A DNA stretch of 44,585 nt from Phycisphaerales bacterium (GCA_020247305.1 JADCJE010000095.1:1-44585), one strand, 5' to 3'. Counted from the stretch's first letter, positions 14,672-23,854 are shown. Numbers and translations are program-made. The notes: generated by a model from the letters alone, not told the origin.

Positions 14672-17629
14672 ATGTTCGCACGCCTTGGTCGCTCGCTGGT
14701 CGCCGCGGTGTTCGTGCTCGTCGCCGCCGCGCCGCCGGCCCGCGCGCAGGGTGGCGCAGACGCCGCCGACGAGTTCGCCGTGCTGCTCGCGGCGGCGCAG
14801 GCGAAGTTCCGTCGCGGCGAGTGGTCGGCGGCCGAGGACGCGCTGACGGAGTTGTTCGACGCCCTGGCCGAAGCCGGCGACGGCGTGCGGCCGCCGGCGA
14901 TCGTCGCCGCCGCCAACGCCGCCCAGTGGCGACTCGACCTCGCCCGCGGTCGGTACGAGGCGGTGCGCGACGCCGTCGCCACCGCCGCCCCGGAACTGCG
15001 CGACGGCCGCGAGGCCACGCTGCTGCGCGCGACGGCGCTCGCGCGCGTCGGCGACCGCGGCGCGGCGTGCACGCTGCTGCAGGCGCTCGCCAGCCGGTTG
15101 CCCGACGACCTCGAAGTGCGCCACGCGCTCGCCGACACGCTGTGGGCCGATGGCCAGCGCGGCGCGGCGCGCGCGCTGTGGCAGGCGAACGCCGACGCCG
15201 AGGCGCAGGACGCGCGCGCGCACGCCTTCCGCGGTTGGTCGCTCTGCCGCCTCGGCGGTCGCCGCAACCTCGAAGCCGCCAGCCGCGCGCTGGTCGCGGC
15301 CCTCGACCTCGAGCCCAAGCAGCGCGAGGCGCGCATCGTCCTCGGCCTGTGCAAGTTCGCCGCCTACGGCGAGGCTGGCGGCTTCCCGAGCGGCGAGAAG
15401 GACCTGCGCGCGGTGCTGGCCGACCACGTCGACGACGAGGAGGCGCTGCTGGCGCTGTACCGCGTCCGCAGCGCCAACATGGCGCTCGAAGCGGACAAGA
15501 CCGAGGAGTGTCTGCGCCGCGTGCTGGAGCGCAACGAACGCTGCGTGCCCGCCCTGGTCCTGCGCGCCGCCAACGTGCTCGACGACCGGCGCTACCGCGA
15601 CGCCGCGCGCCTGCTGGACGAGGCGCTGGCGATCGACGGCGGCGACCGCGCTGCGCTCTGCCATCGCGCCGCGGCGGCGTGGCTGCTGCACGACGAAGCG
15701 TCGTACCAGGCCTTTCGCCAGCGCGCGCTCGCCGGCGACGCCGGCTGGCACGAGTGCGACCGCGTGCTCGCCGAACACCTGAGCGCGCTCTACCGCTTCG
15801 CCGACGCGCTGCCGTTCTTCACCGCCGCGCGGCAGGCGGCCCCCGACGACGTGCCGACGCTGCAGGGCATGGCGCGGGCGCTGGTTTGCACCGGCCAGGG
15901 CGAGGCGGCGCGCGGGCTGCTCGAACGCAGCAAGTCCATCGCCGACGGCCTCGTCGATCCGTGGCGCAACAACGCACTGGCGGTGCAGAAGCTGCTCGAC
16001 GACGAGTACGCGACCGTCGCGAGCGGTCCGTTCGACGTGCAGCTGCACCGGCTCGACAGCGACGTGCTGCAGGCCTACCTGCTGCCGATCCAGCTGGAGG
16101 CGGCCGAGACGCTGGGCAGCAAGTACGGCTGGCGGCCCGAAGGGCGCACGCGCATCGAGGTCCTGCGCACGTGGGACGACTTCTCGGTGCGCACGATCGG
16201 CTTCCGCGGCTTCACGGCACTGGGCGTGTGCTTCGGCCGGTTGATCACGCTGGTGTCGCCGGTCGACGCGGACGTGCGGCGCAACGACTTCATGTGGGAG
16301 GCCACGGCGTGGCACGAGTACGCGCACGTGCTGACGCTCGGCCTCAGCGACAACCGCGTGCCGCGCTGGCTGACCGAGGGCTTCTCGGTGCATGAGGAGC
16401 GGGCGCGTGATCCGTCGTGGGAGCGCGGCATGGACCGCGAGCTGTTCGACGCGTTCCACAACGGCGACATCCCGCCGGTGCATCTGCTCAACCGGCTGTT
16501 CCGCGGCCCGCGGATCCTGTTCGGCTACTACCAGGGCGGGCTGATCGTCGACTGGATCGTGCAGCACCACGGCTTCGCCAAGGCGATCGACCTGCTGCGC
16601 GCGTACGGCGAGGACCTCGACACCGAGGCGGCGTTCCGCAAGGCGCTCGGCATGTCGAGCGAACGCTTCGACGCCGAGTTCCTGCGCTGGATCGAGCAGG
16701 AGCGCCTGCGCGGCATGCGGCTGGTCAAGCGCCCAGACGCCGCGGCGATGGCGCGGCTCGCGGCCCAGGCGGCGCGCGAACCGCGCAACGCGCAGGTGCG
16801 CGTCGACCTGACGTGGGGCTGCCTCCAGCGCGCCAATCCGGTCGACGCCGGTCGGTGGTTGGCCGAGGCCTTGCGCATCGACCCGGCGCATGCGCCGGCG
16901 GAGCTCGCGCGCGCCGAACTGCTGCGTCGCCGCGAGGACGTCGACGGCGCGCTGGCGAGCTGGCGCAAGGGCTTCGCCGGTGGCGCCGACGACTTCGATT
17001 CGCGCATCGCCTGCGGTCGCGCTCTGCTCGCCGCCGGGGACGCCGACGGCGCCATCGCGCAATGGACGGCGGCCAAGGCGTGCTGGCCGGCGTGCACCGA
17101 GGTTGCGTCGGCGCCCGAACTGCTGCTCGCGCGCTTGCACAAGGAGCGCGGCGACGCCGCGGCGGCGCTGGCCGAGACCAAGGCCTATTGCCGGCGATCG
17201 GCCCGCGCCTTCGCGCCGCGGTACGAACTCGCGATGGCGGCGCGCACGGCGGGGGACGCCGCCGAGGCCGTTCGTTGGTTCGTCGAGTGCAACCGCATCG
17301 ATCCGTTCCACCGCGAGCTGCACGTGTTCCTCGGCGAGGGGTACGAGACCCTGGGTCGACTGCCCGAGGCGGCGCGCGAGTTCGAGGTCGCGGCGGCGGT
17401 GCTGGTCGAGTTCGATCGCCGCTTCACGCTCGGCGCCGCGGAGCGACCCGAGGCGGACGGCGATCGCGCGGAACGCGCCGCCTTGTGGTTGCGGTCGGCC
17501 CGACTGCGCCATGGCTTGGGGGATGGCGAGCGCGCGATCGCCCTGCTGGAGCGCGTTGGTCGCGAGGGGGCGGACACCCCGTCGGCGCAGCCGGCGCGCG
17601 ACCTGCTGCTGGAGTGGCGTCGCAAGTGA
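14672..17629 (+). CDS. Exported TPR protein with HExxH metallopeptidase (MA clan) domain
   Basis: 985 residues. Signal peptide 1-25, then about 14 TPR-like helical units. At residues 548-552 H-E-Y-A-H is a zinc-peptidase motif, followed by W-L-T-E-G-F-S-V-H-E-E supplying the third ligand Glu, as in clan MA gluzincins. More TPR units run to the C-terminus. A role as an envelope or periplasmic peptidase with TPR-mediated recruitment is inferred. TATCGT at 14658-14663 is 8 bp before ATG 14672. It precedes the dnaA-like gene by 52 bp; whether they share a transcript is unclear. Confidence 0.8.
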   Translation: MFARLGRSLVAAVFVLVAAAPPARAQGGADAADEFAVLLAAAQAKFRRGEWSAAEDALTELFDALAEAGDGVRPPAIVAAANAAQWRLDLARGRYEAVRDAVATAAPELRDGREATLLRATALARVGDRGAACTLLQALASRLPDDLEVRHALADTLWADGQRGAARALWQANADAEAQDARAHAFRGWSLCRLGGRRNLEAASRALVAALDLEPKQREARIVLGLCKFAAYGEAGGFPSGEKDLRAVLADHVDDEEALLALYRVRSANMALEADKTEECLRRVLERNERCVPALVLRAANVLDDRRYRDAARLLDEALAIDGGDRAALCHRAAAAWLLHDEASYQAFRQRALAGDAGWHECDRVLAEHLSALYRFADALPFFTAARQAAPDDVPTLQGMARALVCTGQGEAARGLLERSKSIADGLVDPWRNNALAVQKLLDDEYATVASGPFDVQLHRLDSDVLQAYLLPIQLEAAETLGSKYGWRPEGRTRIEVLRTWDDFSVRTIGFRGFTALGVCFGRLITLVSPVDADVRRNDFMWEATAWHEYAHVLTLGLSDNRVPRWLTEGFSVHEERARDPSWERGMDRELFDAFHNGDIPPVHLLNRLFRGPRILFGYYQGGLIVDWIVQHHGFAKAIDLLRAYGEDLDTEAAFRKALGMSSERFDAEFLRWIEQERLRGMRLVKRPDAAAMARLAAQAAREPRNAQVRVDLTWGCLQRANPVDAGRWLAEALRIDPAHAPAELARAELLRRREDVDGALASWRKGFAGGADDFDSRIACGRALLAAGDADGAIAQWTAAKACWPACTEVASAPELLLARLHKERGDAAAALAETKAYCRRSARAFAPRYELAMAARTAGDAAEAVRWFVECNRIDPFHRELHVFLGEGYETLGRLPEAAREFEVAAAVLVEFDRRFTLGAAERPEADGDRAERAALWLRSARLRHGLGDGERAIALLERVGREGADTPSAQPARDLLLEWRRK

Positions 17630-17681
17630 GTTCGGACTAGCGTTGGCCCCCCGGGCCGTCGCAGACGGCCGCCACCGCCCC

Positions 17682-18908
17682 ATGTTGCCCGTGCTGCAAG
17701 ACAGTTGGTCGCGCCTGCAGCCCGCCCTGCGCGAGCGCGCCGGCGCGGCGGCCTACGACGCGTGGCTGGCGGGGCTGCGTCCGGTGCTGCTGGAGCGCGG
17801 CACCGTCTACCTGGAGGCCGACAACCGCCTCGCTGCCGACCGCGTGCGGTCGCTGTTCGCGCCGCTGCTGCAGGACCTGCTGTCGCAGGACATCGGCACG
17901 CGGCTGGCCGTCGAGGTGCAGGTGCGCGAGGCCAAGGCCTTCGACGCGCTGGAGGTCTCGCCGCAGCAGCCCGTCGTCGACGACAGCAACCGCACGGCCT
18001 GGCTGGTGCTGAAGAGCCTCGGCGGCGGCCGGCCGCTGCCCGCGAACCTGTTCTGCTTCCACGGTCCGTCCGGCGTCGGCAAGACGTTCCTGCTGCGGTG
18101 GTGGCGCGAGCAGGTGGAGGGGCCGCGGCGGCCGGGCGCCGGCGGCGGGTCGCGCGTGATGTGGTTCGACCTGCCGGCGCTGCTGCTCGCGTTCCAGTCG
18201 GTGCACCACGAAGGGCGCGTCGACGGCCTGCGCGACGAACTGTGCCAGGCGCGGCCGCTCGTGCTCGACGAGTTCCACCGCATCGCCGGCAAGCCGCAGC
18301 TGCAGAAGTTCGTGCTCGCGGTGCTGCGGGCGCGCGAAGCGGCGGCGCAGCCGACGCTGCTGGCGACGCGCTGGCATCCGCACGAGATCCGCGACCTCGA
18401 ACCGACGCTGGCGTCGTCGTGCCTCGCCGGCTTCGTCGCCGCCATCGACCGGCCCGGCCCGCTCGCCCGCCTGCGTTACCTGCGCGCACTCGAGGGCGCG
18501 CCGTCGCGCAACGGCCGGGCCGCACAGGTCGAGTCGCTGGCGCAGCAGGCGAAGGGCGGCTATCCGGAACTGCGGGCGGCGTGGGCGCAGCAGCGCGGCG
18601 CGCACCTGCCGCCGAAGTACCTCGAACTGATCGACCCCGGCCGCGTGTTCACGCGCCTGCGCGATCGTGTCGCCGAGCGCTTCGGCGTGCCGGCGACCGA
18701 ACTGCCGGGCAAGCGCCAGGGCCGCGCCGTCAGCCGTGCGCGCAAGGCGCTGGCGTGGCTGTGCCTGCAGAACGGCCTGTCCGGCAGCGAAGTCGGGCGC
18801 TTCCTCGGCGGTCGCACGCGCGCGGCCGTCAGCTACATGGCGATCTCGCTGCAGCAGGAACTCGCGACGTCGCCGGAACTGCGCCAGCAGCTCGAGGACC
18901 TGCAGTGA
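17682..18908 (+). CDS. Divergent DnaA-like AAA+ ATPase
   Basis: 408 residues with DnaA architecture: a domain I-like N-terminus (W-S-R-L-Q-P-A-L, A-Y-D-A-W-L), an AAA+ core with Walker A G-P-S-G-V-G-K-T and Walker B L-V-L-D-E-F-H, and a domain IV-like end (S-R-A-R-K-A-L-A-W-L-C-L, G-S-E-V-G-R-F-L-G-G-R). Two key signatures differ from E. coli DnaA. Box VII, normally R-L-K-S-R-F-G-W-G-L with the arginine finger, reads T-L-A-S-S-C-L-A-G-F. The DnaA-box recognition motif G-G-R-D-H-x-x-V reads G-G-R-T-R-A-A-V. It could be the lineage's initiator with altered chemistry or a DnaA paralogue with an Hda-like or regulatory role. It is coupled to tmk by a GTGA overlap. Confidence 0.75.
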   Translation: MLPVLQDSWSRLQPALRERAGAAAYDAWLAGLRPVLLERGTVYLEADNRLAADRVRSLFAPLLQDLLSQDIGTRLAVEVQVREAKAFDALEVSPQQPVVDDSNRTAWLVLKSLGGGRPLPANLFCFHGPSGVGKTFLLRWWREQVEGPRRPGAGGGSRVMWFDLPALLLAFQSVHHEGRVDGLRDELCQARPLVLDEFHRIAGKPQLQKFVLAVLRAREAAAQPTLLATRWHPHEIRDLEPTLASSCLAGFVAAIDRPGPLARLRYLRALEGAPSRNGRAAQVESLAQQAKGGYPELRAAWAQQRGAHLPPKYLELIDPGRVFTRLRDRVAERFGVPATELPGKRQGRAVSRARKALAWLCLQNGLSGSEVGRFLGGRTRAAVSYMAISLQQELATSPELRQQLEDLQ

Positions 18909-19522
18909 GCCTCTACGTGCAGATCGACGGCGCCGACGGCTGTGGCAAGTCGTCGCAGGCGGCGGCCCTGGCGGATTGGCTGCGCTCGCAGGCGCGCAGC
19001 GTGCTGCACGTGCGCGAGCCCGGCTCGACGCCGGTCGGCGAGGCGTTGCGGCAGCTGCTGCTGTCGCCGGCGACCGGCCACCTGCAGCCGGTCACCGAGG
19101 CCTTGCTCTTCTCCGCGGCCCGCGCCGAGCTCGTCGCCCAGCAGATCGCCCCGGCGCTGGCCCGCAGCGAGTGCGTCGTCGCCGAGCGCGGCTACCTGTC
19201 CACGCTGGTGTACCAGGCGCTCGCCGCCGCGCCTGGACTCGACGTCGACTGGGTGTTCGACCTGACGCGGCGCGTGCACGGCGCGTGCCTGCCCGACGTC
19301 GTGTTGGTGCTCGACGTCGCGGCGGACGTCGCCGCCGCACGGCGTGCGGACCGCCGGCTCGACCGCATCGAGGCGCGGCCGTTCGCCTACCACGAGCGGG
19401 TGCGCGCCGGCTTCCAGCGCGCCACGGCGCTGGAACCGCGCGCGCGGCTCGTCGATGCCGGACGCCCGTTCGACGCCGTGCAGGCCGATCTGCGCGCCAT
19501 CGTGGCGCGGCTGCTGCCGTGA
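18905..19522 (+). CDS. tmk: Thymidylate kinase
   Basis: 205 residues. It phosphorylates dTMP to dTDP in dTTP synthesis. The P-loop D-G-A-D-G-C-G-K-S-S-Q starts near residue 8; R-E-P-G-S-T-P-V-G-E is the family R-E-P-G-G-T-like segment; E-R-G-Y-L-S-T-L-V-Y-Q corresponds to D-R-Y-x-x-S-x-x-A-Y-Q; and D-V-V-L-V-L-D-V lies before an Arg-rich lid. GTG 18905 overlaps the dnaA-like stop and the gene's own stop overlaps holB, so the three are translationally coupled. dTMP supply followed by a clamp-loader gene is a common bacterial pairing. Confidence 0.9.
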   Translation: MSLYVQIDGADGCGKSSQAAALADWLRSQARSVLHVREPGSTPVGEALRQLLLSPATGHLQPVTEALLFSAARAELVAQQIAPALARSECVVAERGYLSTLVYQALAAAPGLDVDWVFDLTRRVHGACLPDVVLVLDVAADVAAARRADRRLDRIEARPFAYHERVRAGFQRATALEPRARLVDAGRPFDAVQADLRAIVARLLP

Positions 19523-20589
19523 CCGCCGGCAAGTGGGTGCGCGAGACGCGCAGCGCGGCGGCGCGCCCGCTCGCCGGCGCGGACGTCGACGGCGCGCTGC
19601 GGTTGCGCGCGCCGCTCGGCCAAGGCGATGCGCTGGCGCGCTGGTCGACGCTCGCCCGGCGCGGCGCGCTGCCGCACGCGTTCGTCGTCTCCGGCGCGCG
19701 CGGCGGCGGCAAGTCGGTCGTCATCGAGTGGCTCACGGCCGCGCTGCTGTGCCCGTCCGACCTCGATCCCGAGGCGCCGTGCGGCGTGTGCCGGACCTGC
19801 ACGCGCGTCGCCAACGGCCTGCATCCCGACGTGCACCTCGTCGACCGCGCGCGTGACGAAGCCGACAAGGAAGAGTGGAAGAAGAGCTTCTACGTCATCA
19901 AGGTCGATCAGGTGCGGCAGGCGCAACAGACGCTGGCGCGGCACGCGGTCGAGGGTGTCGCGCGCGTGCTGGTGATCGCCGACGCGGACCGGCTCGACGA
20001 GTCGGCGCAGAACGCGCTGCTGAAGACGCTGGAGGAGCCCGGCGAGCGCACGTTCCTGCTGCTCGAAGCGACGCGGCCGGAGAACCTGCTGCCGACGATC
20101 CATTCGCGGGCGCAGCGGTTGGGCGTGCTGCCGTTGGCCGCAGACGTGCTTCGCCGCGAGCTTTCCGCACGGCTTCCCGAGAGTTCTCCACACCACGAAA
20201 TCGCCGTGCAGCTCGCCGCCGGCAGCCTCGGCGCGGCGCTCACGGCGTGCACCGAACAGGTGGTACAGCTACACCATCTCGTGCGTGCCGCCCTCGCCGA
20301 GCCCGACCGCTTGCGGCCCGTCGAGCTCGCCCGCAAGGCGCTCGCCGGCGCGCGCGGCCGTCACGTCGAAGTCGAAGCGGCGCATCAGTTTCTGTGGCTG
20401 TTGCGGCGCGTGTTGCAGGCCGAGGTGCGCGCCCTTGCGGCGGCTGCGGACGGTCCCTACCCTGCCGCGCGCACGCAACCATGGACGTCGTGGCTCGAAC
20501 GAACGCTGGCGGCCGAACGGGATCTCGATCTGCTGATCCCCGCCGAGCAGGCCCTGATCGCCTGCCTCGCTTCGTTCTCCACAACGTGA
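19519..20589 (+). CDS. holB: DNA polymerase III delta-prime subunit
   Basis: 356 residues. It is a clamp-loader subunit of the replicative polymerase. Visible are F-V-V-S-G-A-R-G-G-G-K-S (P-loop position), a zinc-finger-like C-G-V-C-R-T-C cluster, and the diagnostic S-A-Q-N-A-L-L-K-T-L-E-E-P followed by L-L-P-T-I-H-S-R-A-Q (S-R-C-like segment with Ala). GTG 19519 overlaps the tmk stop. The position after tmk supports holB rather than dnaX, and the length fits delta-prime rather than tau/gamma. Confidence 0.85.
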   Translation: MTAGKWVRETRSAAARPLAGADVDGALRLRAPLGQGDALARWSTLARRGALPHAFVVSGARGGGKSVVIEWLTAALLCPSDLDPEAPCGVCRTCTRVANGLHPDVHLVDRARDEADKEEWKKSFYVIKVDQVRQAQQTLARHAVEGVARVLVIADADRLDESAQNALLKTLEEPGERTFLLLEATRPENLLPTIHSRAQRLGVLPLAADVLRRELSARLPESSPHHEIAVQLAAGSLGAALTACTEQVVQLHHLVRAALAEPDRLRPVELARKALAGARGRHVEVEAAHQFLWLLRRVLQAEVRALAAAADGPYPAARTQPWTSWLERTLAAERDLDLLIPAEQALIACLASFSTT

Positions 20590-20694
20590 CGGCGTCGGCG
20601 CTGGGGAGCGCCCGGCGCCCGGATGGTGGCGTGCCAGGGGCGCGACGGAGCGGTCACTCCGCGCGGCTCAAGGGCGGTTCCGGTTGCGCCGATA

Positions 20695-20713
20695 GCAGCG
20701 GCATTGCCGCTGC
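20695..20713 (+). terminator. 8-bp hairpin between holB and the Minf_1886 gene
   Basis: GCAGCGGC (20695-20702) pairs with GCCGCTGC (20706-20713) around ATT. There is no T-tract, so it may equally be a leader structure for the gene starting at 20740. Confidence 0.3.
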
Positions 20714-20739
20714 GCATCGTCCTCAAGGGACCAGTTGCC

Positions 20740-21156
20740 ATGGCCGCTGCTGAACAAGACCTCCTCGAAGACAAGATCCAGGGTCTGCGTCGTCGCGATC
20801 GCCGCTACTCGCGGAACGCGTACTACTTCGTGCTCGACGCGCTCGACTGGACGATCGCCGAGCTGGGTCGCGACGAGAAGGCCGGCGAGGAACGTCACGT
20901 CGGCGGCCGCGAACTGCTGATCGGCATCAAGGAGTACGCGTCGCTGCAGTTCGGCCCGATGGCGCCGCTGGTGTTCGAGCGCTGGGGCGTCCGGCGCTCG
21001 GCCGACTTCGGCGAAGTGGTGTTCAACCTCGTCGACGCCGAGTTGCTCAGCCGCCGCGCGACCGATTCGCGCCTGGACTTCGTCGACGCCAGCGACTTCC
21101 GCGAGACCTTTGCGCAGAAGCACCGCGAGTCGCTCGATCGCATCGCGCAGCGCTGA
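20740..21156 (+). CDS. Minf_1886 family protein
   Basis: 138 residues. R-R-R-D-R-R-Y-S-R-N-A-Y-Y-F-V-L-D-A-L, R-H-V-G-G-R-E-L-L-I-G-I-K-E-Y-A, Q-F-G-P-M-A-P-L-V-F-E-R-W-G-V and D-F-G-E-V-V-F-N-L-V match the Minf_1886 family as I recall it, common in PVC bacteria and of unknown function. ATG 20740 has AAGGGA (20725-20730) upstream at about 9 bp. The stop codon lies inside the left arm of the hairpin at 21153-21190. Confidence 0.75.
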   Translation: MAAAEQDLLEDKIQGLRRRDRRYSRNAYYFVLDALDWTIAELGRDEKAGEERHVGGRELLIGIKEYASLQFGPMAPLVFERWGVRRSADFGEVVFNLVDAELLSRRATDSRLDFVDASDFRETFAQKHRESLDRIAQR

Positions 21157-21190
21157 GAGCCCGAGAAGAAATCAGGATACGGGCTCTCAG
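21153..21190 (+). terminator. 11-bp hairpin overlapping the stop of the Minf_1886 gene
   Basis: CTGAGAGCCCG (21153-21163) pairs perfectly with CGGGCTCTCAG (21180-21190) around a 16-nt A-rich loop. The TGA stop (21154-21156) is inside the left arm. There is no T-tract after it; an intrinsic-type terminator or processing barrier is likely. Confidence 0.55.
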
Positions 21191-21233
21191 ATTGCCCCTG
21201 GTGTTGCCCCTGGTGGCCGCTGCCGCGGCCGCG

Positions 21234-21268
21234 CAGAGCCTGAGAGACCGATTGTTTCTCAGGCTCTG
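21234..21268. terminator. 12-bp hairpin, second of a pair
   Basis: CAGAGCCTGAGA (21234-21245) pairs perfectly with TCTCAGGCTCTG (21257-21268) around 11 nt. It shares the GAGCC/CTGAGA elements with the hairpin 45 bp upstream. Together they fill much of the 254-bp gap before the S9 peptidase gene. The remainder carries only a short direct repeat of TTGCCCCTGGT-like sequence. Confidence 0.5.
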
Positions 21269-21410
21269 ACGCGCGGCGACGGCGGTCGGTTGCGGTCCAG
21301 CTCCGGCGCGCGACGACGGCGCGATGACGGGCCCGCCGGACGCCGGCGCCCGCGCCTTCGACCGCCCCGTGGTGCATCGGCCGAGCGCGCCGCCTTGGTA
21401 CCATGCGGCG

Positions 21411-23819
21411 ATGCGCGCCCCGCTGCGGTCGTCATCGTCCGTCGCCCTCGTCCTCGCCTTGGCCGCCGCGGTCGCCGGCCAGTCGCCGCCTGGTGGCGGC
21501 TGGCTGCGGCCGCCCGAGCCCGTCGCGCGGCTCGTCGAGTCGCCGCCGCCGCCCGACGCATCGCTGTCGCCGCAGCGGACGTGGTTGACGCTGCGCACGC
21601 GCGAACCCTTGCCGGGTCTCGACGTGATCGCGCGCCCGCACCTCAAGCTCGCCGGCCAGCGCGTCGACCCCGCCGCCCACGGCCCGGAGTTGGCGGCCCG
21701 CACGCTCGCGCTCGCGCTGGTTGCGATCGCCGACGGCAAGGAGCGCCCCGTGGCGATCCCGCCGGGTCACTGGACGGGGCCGATCTGGAGCGCCGACGAC
21801 CGCGCGTTCGCGCTCGTGCGGGCGGCCGACGGCGGCGGCGAACTTTGGGTCGCCGATCCGGCGACGGCGCCGCCGCGGCGGATCGCCAACGTGCGCGTCA
21901 ACGCCGTCCTGGCCGGCGGCGTGCAATGGCTGCCCGACCAGCGGCGCTTGCTCGTGCATGCCTGCGCGGCGGGTGCTGCGCCCGAGCGCCCGCTCGTGCC
22001 GTCGGGTCCGCAGGTGCAGGCGGCGCAGCCCGGTGAGAAGGCGCCGGTCCGCACCTACCAGGACCTGCTGCAGGACGCGCACGACGAAGCGCTCTTCGAG
22101 CACTACGGCCAGAGCCAATTGCTCGTCGTCGATCCGGCGGCGGGCGGCCGCACGATGCTCGGGCCGGTGGCCATGTGGGAGCGCGTCGAGCCCTCGCCCG
22201 ACGGCGCCTTGTTCCTGGCGACGCGCATCGAGCGGCCGTTCAGCTACCTGCATCCCCGCAGCGCGTTCCCGCGGACCGTCGATGTCCTCGATCGCGATGG
22301 CCGCGTCGTCCGAACGGTGGCGAAGACCCCGCTGCAGGACAAGGTGCCGATCGGCGGCGTGCCGACCGGGCCGCGCAGCGTCGGGTGGTCGGCGTCGCTG
22401 CCGCATGCGCTGGTGTGGATCGAGGCGCTCGATGGCGGCGATCCCAAGGCGGTGGTCGCGGCGCGCGACGCCGTGTTCCGGCTCGACGAACCGGACGGCG
22501 AGCCGCTGGTCTGGTTCCGCACGGAGCACCGCGCCACCGGCATCCAGTTCGGCAGCGATGGCGCGTTGGCGCTGGCGACCGAATTGGACCGGCGCACGCG
22601 GCGATCGCGGCTGTGGCGCTTCGATGCGCGCGATGCGGCGCGTCCGGGCGTGCTGCTCGTCGAGCGTTCGACCCAGGATGCCTACGGCGACCCCGGCAGC
22701 CCGGTGATGGAGCGGCGACCCGACGGCCGCGCGCTCGTGCGCATGGTCGGCGAGGCGGTGTTCCTCGCCGGCGACGGCGCCTCGCCACAGGGCAGCCGAC
22801 CGTTCGTCGACCGCTGGGACCTCGCCAGCGGCCACAAGGACCGTTTCTTCCACGCCGAGCCGGGCCGTCACGAGCAATTCGTCGGCTTCCTCGACGAGCG
22901 CGGGCTGCGGCTGCTCGTGCGCAGCGAGTCGCGCGCCGAGCCGCCTGCGCTCGTCGTCGTGGATCTCGCCGCCGCGCGCCGAACGCCGCTGCGCGCCTTC
23001 GCCGATCCGGCCGGTGAGGCGCTGCGCGGCGTGCAGAAGCGCATCCTCACCTACGCGCGCGCGGACGGCGTGCAGATGTCCGGCACGCTGTACCTGCCGC
23101 CCGGCCACGATGGCCAGCGGCGGCCGCCGTGCCTGATCTGGGCGTACCCGGTGGAATTCACGCAGGCGAGCGACGCCGGGCAGGTGCGCGCCGCGCCGGA
23201 TCGCTGGCTGCGGCCGGGCGGCAGTTCCCACCTCGCCTTGTTGCTGGCCGGTTATGCCGTGCTCGACGATGCCTCGATGCCGATCGTCGGGCCCCAGCGG
23301 TCGGCCAACGACACGTTCGTCGAGCAGTTGCAGCAGAACGCCCGCGCCGCCGTCGATGCGCTGACGAAGGACGGCGCCGTCGACGCCACGCGCCTCGCCG
23401 TCGCCGGCCACAGCTACGGCGCGTTCATGACGGCGAACCTGCTGGCGCACACCGACCTGTTCCGCTGCGGCATCGCCCGCTCGGGCGCGTACAACCGCAC
23501 GCTGACCCCGTTCGGCTTCCAGAACGAGGACCGTACCTACTGGGAAGCGCCCGAGGTGTACGACGCGATGTCGCCGTTCCGCCAGGCACACCGCATCGGC
23601 GAGCCGCTGCTGCTGATCCACGGCGCCGACGACGACAACCCGGGCACCTTCCCGCTGCAGAGCCAGCGCATGTTCGCCGCGCTCAAGGGCAACGGCGGCC
23701 ACGCGCGGTTGTGCATGCTGCCGCACGAGAGCCACGGCTATGCCGCGCGCGAAAACGTGCTGCAATGCCTCGCCGAGATGTGCGCGTGGCTCGACGCGCA
23801 CTGTCGCGACGGCGGATAG
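21411..23819 (+). CDS. Exported S9 family prolyl-oligopeptidase-type serine peptidase
   Basis: 802 residues with signal peptide (V-A-L-V-L-A-L-A-A-A-V-A-G-Q), a beta-propeller-like region and a C-terminal alpha/beta-hydrolase domain. The nucleophile is Ser668 in G-H-S-Y-G-A-F-M; the Asp is in G-A-D-D-D-N-P (740-742); the His is in H-E-S-H-G-Y (His775). The arrangement and length resemble the glutamyl-endopeptidase-like or acylaminoacyl-peptidase branch of S9. It probably digests peptides in the periplasm. TACCAT (21399-21404) lies 6 bp before ATG 21411, with no ribosome binding site. Confidence 0.85.
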   Translation: MRAPLRSSSSVALVLALAAAVAGQSPPGGGWLRPPEPVARLVESPPPPDASLSPQRTWLTLRTREPLPGLDVIARPHLKLAGQRVDPAAHGPELAARTLALALVAIADGKERPVAIPPGHWTGPIWSADDRAFALVRAADGGGELWVADPATAPPRRIANVRVNAVLAGGVQWLPDQRRLLVHACAAGAAPERPLVPSGPQVQAAQPGEKAPVRTYQDLLQDAHDEALFEHYGQSQLLVVDPAAGGRTMLGPVAMWERVEPSPDGALFLATRIERPFSYLHPRSAFPRTVDVLDRDGRVVRTVAKTPLQDKVPIGGVPTGPRSVGWSASLPHALVWIEALDGGDPKAVVAARDAVFRLDEPDGEPLVWFRTEHRATGIQFGSDGALALATELDRRTRRSRLWRFDARDAARPGVLLVERSTQDAYGDPGSPVMERRPDGRALVRMVGEAVFLAGDGASPQGSRPFVDRWDLASGHKDRFFHAEPGRHEQFVGFLDERGLRLLVRSESRAEPPALVVVDLAAARRTPLRAFADPAGEALRGVQKRILTYARADGVQMSGTLYLPPGHDGQRRPPCLIWAYPVEFTQASDAGQVRAAPDRWLRPGGSSHLALLLAGYAVLDDASMPIVGPQRSANDTFVEQLQQNARAAVDALTKDGAVDATRLAVAGHSYGAFMTANLLAHTDLFRCGIARSGAYNRTLTPFGFQNEDRTYWEAPEVYDAMSPFRQAHRIGEPLLLIHGADDDNPGTFPLQSQRMFAALKGNGGHARLCMLPHESHGYAARENVLQCLAEMCAWLDAHCRDGG

Positions 23820-23854
23820 CGGCGGGGGCGGCGCGGCGGCCGCCGCCAGCGGGT

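Noticed and set aside
14591..17683. 1030-residue minus-strand frame opposite the TPR metallopeptidase
   Set aside because: Low-complexity Arg/Ala/Gln composition and no domains; the plus strand has a signal peptide, TPRs and HExxH.
20170..20590. TTCTCCACA words in and after holB as DnaA boxes
   Set aside because: Only two imperfect matches to TTATCCACA, one in coding sequence, with no AT-rich unwinding region.
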